Source of the DNA: Alphaproteobacteria bacterium
Lineage (GTDB): Bacteria; Pseudomonadota; Alphaproteobacteria; Micavibrionales; UBA1664
DNA length: 6,780 bases
Assembly: GCA_018969935.1 (NCBI GenBank)
Contig: JAGWXJ010000100.1
Coordinates: forward strand, 1-6,780
Direction of reading: 5' to 3'
Position numbers and translations under genes: made by a program. Position 1 is the first letter of the stretch, and the number at the start of each line of letters is the position of its first letter. Below, piece after piece: positions 1 to 4,494 of this stretch. The notes under the pieces were generated by a model. That model worked only from the letters and a program-made list of their open reading frames with translations, did no database searches and was not told where the DNA came from.

Positions 1-561
1 GCGCTGCATGCCCACCATATGGGGGTGGAAACGGTCCATCGCAATCCCACGATGGATAAGCCTGATGCGCGCGGGATCTACCGTAAAATTATCGGTGATG
101 TATTTCGCAACATAACCCGATATGGCGATAACGCGCTCGCCTTTCGCCATGATGCTGTTATATGCGTTTTTAAAACTGTTCCCCATGTTGTAGGGGGCGT
201 GCACGGTTGTCATGAATTTGGCGGCAGTGCCTTTGCACGCATAATACGCCGACCATGCGGGCGCACGGCTGCGCACATGCACGATATCCACGTTCCATGT
301 ATTGATAAGGCGGCGGATGCGCCCGATGTTGCAGTACATATCCCAAGGGTTTTTTGAATGCACCGGCATGGGGATGAATTCCGCCTTCGCGCGGATAATC
401 TCGCCCACGCGTGGCCCGCCTGCCGATACAACAATTGACCGCGCGCCTGAAGCTACAAGCGCCCCTGCAATGTCGATACACCCCTGTTCCGCCCCGCCGG
501 GGCCAAGTTCAGGTATAATTTGCATGACGACAGGCGTCTTTTGGGTTTTGAGGTGCAGCAT
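1..561 (-). CDS. Glycosyltransferase family 4, N-terminal part (cut by window edge)
   Basis: This is the N-terminal acceptor-side domain of a GT4/GT-B glycosyltransferase. Such enzymes transfer a sugar from an activated donor at the cytoplasmic face of the membrane, often in LPS or other glycan synthesis. The 187 visible codons run unbroken to the left edge. Residues 12-27 read VMQIIPELGPGGAEQG, the usual first beta strand followed by the G-P-G-G-A-E loop. Further family-like stretches are 'DIVHVRSR' (92-99), 'MTTVHAPYN' (117-125), 'VIAISGYVAKYI' (144-155) and 'LIHRGIAMDRFHP' (168-180). The last corresponds to the 'I.NGVD..RF' linker before the C-terminal donor domain, which lies outside the window, so about half the gene is missing. 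I chose the ATG at 561. An internal ATG at 525, giving MQIIPELG, is also possible, and neither has a strong ribosome binding site. The gene is divergent from the hydrolase at 588. Its exact substrate cannot be told from this part. Confidence 0.88.
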   Translation of the reverse strand, partial: MLHLKTQKTPVVMQIIPELGPGGAEQGCIDIAGALVASGARSIVVSAGGPRVGEIIRAKAEFIPMPVHSKNPWDMYCNIGRIRRLINTWNVDIVHVRSRAPAWSAYYACKGTAAKFMTTVHAPYNMGNSFKNAYNSIMAKGERVIAISGYVAKYITDNFTVDPARIRLIHRGIAMDRFHPHMVGMQR

Positions 562-576
562 GGTCCAAAATTTGAT
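548..576 (+). promoter_or_regulatory. Candidate sigma70-type promoter for the hydrolase at 588
   Basis: TTGAGG (548-553), a 17-bp spacer and TTTGAT (571-576) give four of six matches in each box. Transcription would begin only a few bases before the ATG at 588, so the leader would be very short. The element lies mostly inside the 5' end of the divergent glycosyltransferase gene. This is a weak, pattern-only call. Confidence 0.25.
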
Positions 577-587
577 AGCAGAGATAC

Positions 588-1298
588 ATGAATGCACAAA
601 CACTAATCCGCCCTGATGGCACAGCTTTGACATACGACAAGTTTGCACCGGAAAATCCGGCGGCTGGTGCTGGCGTCATATTCCTTCATGGCTTCCGCTC
701 CGACCGCAAGGCTACCAAGGTTTCTTTCCTTAAAGAGGTCTGTGAAAAAGCCTCCATCCCCTACCTCTGCTTCGATTTCTTTGCCCACGGCGAAAGCGGC
801 GGCGATTGGGCTGACTTTACAATCGGCCGCGCGGTCCATGACGCCCTCTTGGTGCTTGATACATTAACCGAAGGCCCGCAAATCATGGTGGGTTCGTCCA
901 TGGGGGGATGGGTAGCCTTAAGGGCCATGGAAGAACGTGCGGACAGGATTGCAGGCATAGTAGGCGTAGCGGCGGCACCCGACTTCACCAAATGGGTGGC
1001 CGCCAAAGGCACCACTGAAGAACGCCGCGCACAGGGCTTTACCGACGCCTTGATGGCCGAGGCAGAAAACCAGTACGTTATGGACGAGGATTGGAGCTTT
1101 GAAGGCCCCGTCCACCTCCTGCAAGGCCAGATGGACGATGAAGTGCCTTGGGAAACCGTTGAAGCCATACTCTGTAAATTCAAAAAGCCGCAGCAGGTGG
1201 TAGTAACCCTCGTGCCTGATGGCGACCACCGCCTCAACCGCCCTGAAGACCTACAACTATTGGAAAATGCACTTTTTGATGTGCGAAATAAGATTTAG
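588..1298 (+). CDS. Alpha/beta hydrolase, ABHD10-like thioesterase/esterase type
   Basis: This is a 236-residue cytoplasmic serine hydrolase without a signal peptide. 'VIFLHGFRSDRKATK' (30-44) is the HG oxyanion-loop region of the fold. 'VGSSMGGW' (101-108) is the nucleophile elbow, with Ser104 as the likely catalytic serine. 'LLQGQMDDEVPWE' (177-189) supplies the acid at Asp183 or Asp184. 'DGDHRLNRPEDL' (211-222) supplies the base at His214. The arrangement and length resemble bacterial relatives of ABHD10, a family known for acyl-protein thioesterase and esterase activity. The physiological substrate here is unknown. The ATG at 588 has a modest purine-rich stretch upstream (AGCAGAG) and is 26 bp from the ATG of the divergent glycosyltransferase. 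The XRE regulator begins 51 bp downstream on the same strand, so cotranscription is possible. The fold and triad are well supported; the substrate is not. Confidence 0.9.
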   Translation: MNAQTLIRPDGTALTYDKFAPENPAAGAGVIFLHGFRSDRKATKVSFLKEVCEKASIPYLCFDFFAHGESGGDWADFTIGRAVHDALLVLDTLTEGPQIMVGSSMGGWVALRAMEERADRIAGIVGVAAAPDFTKWVAAKGTTEERRAQGFTDALMAEAENQYVMDEDWSFEGPVHLLQGQMDDEVPWETVEAILCKFKKPQQVVVTLVPDGDHRLNRPEDLQLLENALFDVRNKI

Positions 1299-1354
1299 GC
1301 ATATTTTACAAGCTGCATCCTTGCCTTCATGCACAAATCAGCGTGAAATATGCC
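1298..1354. repeat. 9-bp inverted repeat bracketing the gap before the XRE gene
   Basis: GGCATATTT (1298-1306) and AAATATGCC (1346-1354) are perfect reverse complements separated by 39 bp. The left arm starts on the last base of the hydrolase stop codon. The right arm contains the ATG at 1350. A smaller pair, TGCAT (1314-1318) and ATGCA (1329-1333), lies between them. It could be an operator for the downstream regulator, or an RNA fold that hides the start codon. No function is shown. Confidence 0.4.
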
Positions 1355-2012
1355 CATGATGACGACTCACCAGCTTAAAGCTGCCCGCGCCCTACTGGAC
1401 TGGACGCAACAAGACCTCGCCAAATCCGCAGGCATGCACCTTAACGTCATTAATAATATCGAGCGCGGCATCACCAACCCCCGCCAGCAAACCATCGAAC
1501 GCCTGAAAAAAACGCTGGAGGACAACGGCATCCAGTTCATAGGCAGTCGTGGCGTGGAACTGGTAAAACAGGCCGTTAGCGTCACCAAACTGGAGGGGGA
1601 GAGTTTCCTCAAGGCCCTGACATCCGACATTTTGGGCGTAGCCAAGGGCAAGGGGGATGAGGTCCTGAGCATTCTGGCCGATATGCGCAACTTCGATACC
1701 CACGACCCTATAGGCAACAAAAAATACTACGAGGAAAAGGCCGCCCGCGGCTTCAAGGAGCGCCTGATAACCCGCGCCATGCCCGGCTTCTACCCCCGCC
1801 ATTCCGAAAGCTACAGGGTGGTGGATGCCTCGTTTTTAGGCCCGGTTGATACCGTTATCTACGCTGACCGCACGGCCCGTATTTTCTGGAGCCAGCAGGA
1901 AGTGCTGGTCCTCAAAAGCGCCGACCTCGCACAAACCGAGCGCCGCACCTTCGAAGCACTTTGGGCCAGCGGCGCCGAACCCGTCCGCGCTGTCCGCGCT
2001 GCCGAAGATTAG
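1350..2012 (+). CDS. XRE-family transcriptional regulator with C-terminal TrmB-like effector region
   Basis: This is a 220-residue putative DNA-binding regulator. Residues 8-56 form a five-helix Cro/CI-type HTH: 'QLKAARALLDWTQQDLAKSAGMHLNVINNIERGITNPRQ' has the typical W-T-Q-Q-D-L-A turn and the I-E-R-G element. 'NGIQFIGSRGVEL' (59-71) follows, a tail common to small alphaproteobacterial XRE proteins. Residues 72-140 are a charged, probably helical linker. Residues 154-212 ('YRVVDASFLGPVDTVIYADRTARIFW...' and onward) have alternating strands and then 'LVLKSADLAQTERRTFEALWASGAEP'. That ending resembles the '...IkspelAeTqr.iFe.lW..a' finish of the effector domain used by TrmB-type and related regulators, so the protein may sense a ligand. 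That match is from memory and less certain than the HTH. Alternative ATGs at 1356 and 1359 would remove two or three residues. No strong ribosome binding site is visible, and the start lies in an inverted-repeat arm, which suggests possible autoregulation. Confidence 0.85.
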   Translation: MPMMTTHQLKAARALLDWTQQDLAKSAGMHLNVINNIERGITNPRQQTIERLKKTLEDNGIQFIGSRGVELVKQAVSVTKLEGESFLKALTSDILGVAKGKGDEVLSILADMRNFDTHDPIGNKKYYEEKAARGFKERLITRAMPGFYPRHSESYRVVDASFLGPVDTVIYADRTARIFWSQQEVLVLKSADLAQTERRTFEALWASGAEPVRAVRAAED

Positions 2013-2080
2013 TCTAGTTGCATCCTACGCTTACTTTGGGTAACGTGCGCCGCATTATCGGGTACGAAAAGGGTGGCACC

Positions 2081-2096
2081 GTTTGCGGTAGCAAAC
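2081..2096 (+). other. Small hairpin in the gap upstream of tRNA-Ser
   Basis: GTTTGC (2081-2086) and GCAAAC (2091-2096) form a perfect six-base stem with a four-base loop. GTGGC (2073-2077) and GCCAC (2112-2116) could add an outer stem. No U-run follows, so it does not look like an intrinsic terminator of the regulator gene. The rest of the 126-bp gap (2013-2138) shows no convincing promoter or gene. Confidence 0.3.
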
Positions 2097-2138
2097 AAAA
2101 CCAAGGGCGAAGCCACGCCAGGTACAAATGTCAGATAC

Positions 2139-2228
2139 GGAAGGGTGGCCGAGTGGTTGAAGGCGCACGCCTGGAAAGTGTGTATACGGGAAACCGTATC
2201 GTGAGTTCGAATCTCATCCCTTCCGCCA
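2139..2228 (+). tRNA. tRNA-Ser (anticodon GGA)
   Basis: This is a complete class II tRNA of 90 nt including an encoded CCA (2226-2228). The acceptor stem pairs GGAAGGG (2139-2145) with CCCTTCC (2218-2224), and G2225 is the discriminator base. The D arm has GGCCGAGTGGTTGAAGGC. The anticodon stem CACGC/GTGTG (2166-2170 with 2178-2182) holds the loop CTGGAAA, with anticodon GGA at 2173-2175, reading UCC and UCU. The long variable arm pairs ATACGG with CCGTAT, as expected for serine tRNA. The T arm is GTGAG-TTCGAAT-CTCAT (2201-2217). The gene ends 12 bp from the 3' end of the convergent GNAT gene. No duplicated 3' segment or integrase is seen, so there is no sign of an integrated element here. 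Confidence 0.97.
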
Positions 2229-2240
2229 TTTACTAAAAAA

Positions 2241-2828
2241 TCAGAGCGGCTTAACCCAGAATTGCATGGTGTGGTTTACATCGGCATCCTGATGCGGCTC
2301 TTTCCACGAAAAATCCGTTGTAAGTCCTGCGGCTTTCTCGAATCCGCGCTTGCGCCAAAAAGCGTCAAGCGGCACGTAACCCGAAGGTTTGCGAGCGTCA
2401 TTACTGTCACGCACAACCGCACAAAATGTAGCGATATCGAATAAACCGTTTTTCCGCGCAGCCGCTTCGCGCCGTTCAAAAAATTGAACGCCTATACCGT
2501 GCCCGCGATATTCCGGTAACAATACGGACTCCCCGAAATAGAAAACACAGGCAGGGTCATGCCCGCGCTCGGCAAATGGCTTTGCAAACGCATCGGCATG
2601 GCCCAAAAGTGGCGACGCCGTGGAAGCGCCGACAACCGTATCGCCATCCCGCGCCACAACAACAACGGCCCCCGCCGCCTCCGCAAACTTCTTGAGGTAG
2701 CCTGCCTCGTATTCCAACGTACCGTCATATAAATACGGCCATTCACGGAACACGCGGATACGCAGGCCCGCAAGCGCCGGCAGTGCCGCGCGCAGCTCAT
2801 CCCCCGCCAGTGTCCGTACATCAATCAT
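2241..2828 (-). CDS. GNAT-family N-acetyltransferase
   Basis: This is a 195-residue acyltransferase of the GNAT fold, expected to move an acetyl group from acetyl-CoA to an amine. Motif A is clear: 'SVLLPEYRGHGIGVQFFERRE' (101-121) carries the pyrophosphate-binding Y-R-G-H-G-I-G at 107-113. The preceding strand 'VVGASTASPL' (65-74) and the following 'FDIATFCAVVRDS' (130-142) fit motif order. The N-terminal 'LRIRVFREWPYLYDG' (22-36) and 'FWRKRGFEK' (157-165) are features I associate with a subgroup found beside ketosteroid-isomerase-related genes and sometimes nitrilase-type hydrolases; no such hydrolase is in this window. I chose the ATG at 2828 because it overlaps the upstream stop codon as ATGA, which points to translational coupling. 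An upstream in-frame GTG at 2840 would add four residues. The acceptor substrate is unknown. Confidence 0.9.
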   Translation of the reverse strand: MIDVRTLAGDELRAALPALAGLRIRVFREWPYLYDGTLEYEAGYLKKFAEAAGAVVVVARDGDTVVGASTASPLLGHADAFAKPFAERGHDPACVFYFGESVLLPEYRGHGIGVQFFERREAAARKNGLFDIATFCAVVRDSNDARKPSGYVPLDAFWRKRGFEKAAGLTTDFSWKEPHQDADVNHTMQFWVKPL

Positions 2829-3244
2829 GCGGGCTTGCACACCTGCGCAATCCAGTCCTGCAAATTGTAGTAGGTGGTAACGCGGGCGATCTTTCCGCCC
2901 TTCACATCGAAGAAGGCGCCAGCTGGCAACTTGTAGGTTTGCCCTGCTGCAGGCGGCAAATCGGAATCGGTGGATTTATAGACGCCATTGACGATGAACT
3001 CGGCCGAAGCGCGCGTACCGTCCTCCGATGCCATGATGACCATATCCGTCAGGTTCTCCGAATAGCATTTATCCATGTGGTCGCGGAATTCGGCGAACAG
3101 CTTTTTGCCGACTCGGCGCCCGCCCTGATTGACGTCATGAACAAAATCATCGCACAGACAGGCCAGCATGGTGGCATTATCGCCATTGTTAAACGCGTCA
3201 TAATATTGAGTTACAAGCTTTACTGCCTGAAGCCGCAAATCCAT
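2825..3244 (-). CDS. Ketosteroid-isomerase-related (SnoaL/NTF2-like) protein
   Basis: This 139-residue protein has the cone-shaped NTF2/SnoaL fold pattern. An N-terminal helix 'LQAVKLVTQYYDAFNNGD' (5-22) is followed by 'MLACLCDDFVHDVNQGGRRVGKKLF' (26-50), 'TDMVIMASEDGTRASAEFIVNGVYK' (66-90), 'LPAGAFFDVKGGKIARVTTYYNL' (106-128) and 'DWIAQV' (130-135). It closely recalls the family annotated 'ketosteroid isomerase-related protein'; a real isomerase activity is not implied. I chose the ATG at 3244 because a GGGGG stretch (3252-3256) sits seven bases upstream, and the family's N-terminal helix begins right after it. The frame stays open to a TTG at 3310, but that would add 22 residues of unlike sequence. 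It is the first gene of an operon with the GNAT gene, sharing ATGA at 2825-2828. The two products may act on the same small molecule (inference). Confidence 0.9.
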   Translation of the reverse strand: MDLRLQAVKLVTQYYDAFNNGDNATMLACLCDDFVHDVNQGGRRVGKKLFAEFRDHMDKCYSENLTDMVIMASEDGTRASAEFIVNGVYKSTDSDLPPAAGQTYKLPAGAFFDVKGGKIARVTTYYNLQDWIAQVCKPA

Positions 3245-3281
3245 CGTGAAACCCCCATCGGTTTGATTTGAATACGAAAAT

Positions 3282-3310
3282 ATGGTGCATGCCACGCCGA
3301 TATAGGTCAA
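3282..3310 (-). promoter_or_regulatory. Candidate promoter of the isomerase-like/GNAT operon
   Basis: On the minus strand TTGACC (3310-3305), a 17-bp spacer and CACCAT (3287-3282) form a possible sigma70-type promoter. The -35 box is good and the -10 box weak. Transcription would start near 3275, leaving a leader of about 30 nt that includes the G-rich ribosome binding site before 3244. Confidence 0.3.
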
Positions 3311-3341
3311 CCACCGTAAATGGCGGGAACAAAGCGGTGGA

Positions 3342-3357
3342 TTAATTCTTTGTTAAC
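3342..3357 (+). promoter_or_regulatory. CtrA-type binding site, TTAA-N7-TTAAC
   Basis: TTAA (3342-3345), seven bases, then TTAAC (3353-3357) match exactly the full CtrA consensus known from Caulobacter and other alphaproteobacteria. In CtrA-activated promoters this box usually overlaps the -35 region. Here that would place the transcript start near 3385, just before the ribosome binding site at 3402 and the ATG at 3414. It lies in the 169-bp region between two divergent genes, so it could act on either. No clear -10 box follows it. Occupancy is inferred only from the consensus. Confidence 0.5.
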
Positions 3358-3401
3358 CATTGCGTTTTGCAGAAACGAAGCCGAGGCTTGATTTATTGAC
3401 G

Positions 3402-3408
3402 AAGGAGG
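3402..3408 (+). promoter_or_regulatory. Ribosome binding site AAGGAGG deciding the start of the small gene
   Basis: AAGGAGG lies five bases before the ATG at 3414 and is the strongest Shine-Dalgarno sequence in the window. It decides the start: the frame is also open from 3360, but that earlier start would place the site inside the coding region. It predicts efficient translation of the 75-residue protein. Confidence 0.8.
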
Positions 3409-3413
3409 CCGCT

Positions 3414-3641
3414 ATGCCCTCACCTATCAATAATGTTTCCGCATCCGTGCTTGCACTTAAAAATGCAAGCACTGCAGCAGCGCAACAGCAAGACCCCGTA
3501 ACGGTTGTCAGCAACTTCTCGACCACCAGCATCACCGGCAAGGTAACAACCATCACCACCTATTCCGACGGTTCTGTTAAAACCACCGTTTCGGAAGGCG
3601 ATACCGTTATCCTGACATCGGTCGCAAAATCCGCGGCTTAA
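3414..3641 (+). CDS. Small Ser/Thr-rich protein of unknown function, possibly CtrA-controlled
   Basis: I do not recognise this 75-residue protein. It has no cysteine, no transmembrane segment and no classical signal peptide. About one third of its residues are serine or threonine (25 of 75), and it has nearly balanced charge. Residues 1-26 (MPSPINNVSASVLALKNAST, then AAAQQQ) look mildly amphipathic and helical, faintly like the N-terminal helices of flagellar axial proteins, although that likeness is too weak to name it. Residues 29-71 alternate beta-prone residues with turns ('TGKVTTITTYSDGSVKTT', 'EGDTVILTSV'), suggesting a short antiparallel beta sheet. A strong ribosome binding site and an upstream CtrA-type box argue that it is a real, expressed gene. 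Its TAA (3639-3641) overlaps the stop of the convergent exported hydrolase. Links to motility, the surface or the cell cycle would be speculation based only on the box. Confidence 0.75.
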   Translation: MPSPINNVSASVLALKNASTAAAQQQDPVTVVSNFSTTSITGKVTTITTYSDGSVKTTVSEGDTVILTSVAKSAA

Positions 3642-4444
3642 TCAGCCAGATACCAATCAAGCAGTTTATTGGCGTTATCGATGTTCGTGTGCAGGGCCCC
3701 GTGGCCGTGCTTGGCATCCTCGATCGCCATGACAACCGTGCCGCCTTGCTTGGCTATCCATTCGGCTGTGCGGCGCATGGCAGGGCAACCGTCACGCTCG
3801 GGGTTGGGATCCTTCTCGCCACAGACGGTAACCCAGCGCATGCCCAGATATGGCTGGGCACCTAAACGCCCGATCTCGATATCGCGGGTAGGCGGATACC
3901 CGAGATTGGCACCACCTGAATTGGCAACGACAACATCGAAAAACTTGTTACCAAAAACGTGGTCAACCGCGGCTATGGAATAGATATTCGCACTCCCGCG
4001 TGAAAATCCATGCAGCATCGCATGCCCTTCCTTGACCCCGAGGCGGGGCAGAAAGCTCTTGAGCTCGCGGTAAACCTCGAATGGCGACATATAATCCTGT
4101 ATCTGGTCGCCTGTGCCCATCCACCACTGTACTTCCACAATCCCGACATGGCGCCCCTCGAGAGCATTTCCCCACAGGGAAAGCTCATCGCTCACAAGCC
4201 CGTTCGACCCCGGCAAGGATACGATCCAGCGTGAAGGTGTTTCACCTTCCGGCTTCCAGATAAGAAAAAATCCGCGCCCGTTTTCCATGGGCTCTGAATA
4301 AGGCTGCATGAAATCGGGCTTCTTGTGCGTGGCCTCGCGCATCACCTTCATCATCAAGGCGCGGCCTTCCTCGGTCCACTCGGCCGCGCGGGCCTGCGGG
4401 CATAAAATTGCAATAATTGTCAGTAAAACAAGAAGGAATCGCAT
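3638..4444 (-). CDS. Exported alpha/beta hydrolase
   Basis: This 268-residue protein is predicted to leave the cytoplasm. Residues 1-20 (MRFLLVLLTIIAILCPQARA) form a Sec signal peptide with short charged start, hydrophobic core and an A-R-A cleavage site before Ala21. The mature part follows the serine hydrolase fold: 'RWIVSLPGSNG' (72-82) is the oxyanion strand, and 'MLHGFSRGSANIY' (143-155) is the nucleophile elbow G-F-S-R-G with Ser148. 'WVTVCGEKDPNPERDGC' (204-220) gives Asp212 as the likely acid. 'AKHGHGAL' (244-251) gives His246 or His248 as the base. Cys208 and Cys220 could form a disulfide in the periplasm. It may be a periplasmic or secreted esterase or peptidase-like enzyme; I cannot name its substrate. 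The ATG at 4444 is needed for the signal peptide. It is divergent from the MFS gene, 50 bp away, and its stop shares TTAA with the small gene. Confidence 0.88.
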   Translation of the reverse strand: MRFLLVLLTIIAILCPQARAAEWTEEGRALMMKVMREATHKKPDFMQPYSEPMENGRGFFLIWKPEGETPSRWIVSLPGSNGLVSDELSLWGNALEGRHVGIVEVQWWMGTGDQIQDYMSPFEVYRELKSFLPRLGVKEGHAMLHGFSRGSANIYSIAAVDHVFGNKFFDVVVANSGGANLGYPPTRDIEIGRLGAQPYLGMRWVTVCGEKDPNPERDGCPAMRRTAEWIAKQGGTVVMAIEDAKHGHGALHTNIDNANKLLDWYLAD

Positions 4445-4450
4445 CCCGTG

Positions 4451-4480
4451 ATTTTACCTTTGACGCCCAAGCCCGGGCAA
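4451..4480 (-). promoter_or_regulatory. Candidate promoter of the exported hydrolase, near-leaderless
   Basis: On the minus strand TTGCCC (4480-4475), an 18-bp spacer and TAAAAT (4456-4451) give four of six and five of six matches. This is the best -10 box among the candidate promoters here. The expected start point falls at about 4444, on or next to the ATG, so the transcript would be leaderless or nearly so. Confidence 0.4.
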
Positions 4481-4483
4481 GGC
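4465..4483. repeat. GC-rich dyad in the hydrolase/MFS divergent gap
   Basis: A perfect palindrome GCCCGGGC (4471-4478) is flanked by GCC (4465-4467) and GGC (4481-4483), making a near-symmetric dyad of 19 bp. It overlaps the candidate hydrolase promoter and lies just before the likely MFS start at 4495. It could be an operator or a hairpin in the MFS leader. It could also be chance in GC-rich DNA. Confidence 0.25.
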
Positions 4484-4494
4484 ACTTTGTGGCC

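Noticed and set aside
514..519. Perfect TATAAT on the plus strand
   Set aside because: It lies inside the glycosyltransferase coding region and no -35 box sits at 16-18 bp; probably chance.
1441..1453. TTAA-N5-TTAA inside the XRE gene
   Set aside because: The spacing is five rather than seven bases, so it does not fit a CtrA site, and it is within coding sequence.
2139..2228. tRNA-Ser as an integration site for a mobile element
   Set aside because: There is no integrase, no repeat of the tRNA 3' end and no change of gene style downstream.
2018..2236. Open frame of 72 codons running through the tRNA-Ser gene
   Set aside because: Its second half is a translation of the tRNA itself ('GGRVVEGARLESVYTGNRIVSSNL...'), a well-known false protein call.
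3328..3354. Inverted repeat AACAAAG/CTTTGTT, plus CCACCG (3311-3316)/CGGTGG (3335-3340), around the CtrA-type box
   Set aside because: Seven- and six-base pairs with 13-18 bp spacers are expected by chance in a region this size.
4436..4440. GANTC (CcrM-type) site GAATC close to the hydrolase/MFS gap
   Set aside because: Several GANTC sites occur in the window, as expected by chance; there is no clustering.
4417..4494. N-terminal extension of the MFS protein from a TTG at 4417
   Set aside because: There is no ribosome binding site, the extension is unlike relatives and overlaps the opposite hydrolase gene; the ATG at 4495 precedes the family's first helix.
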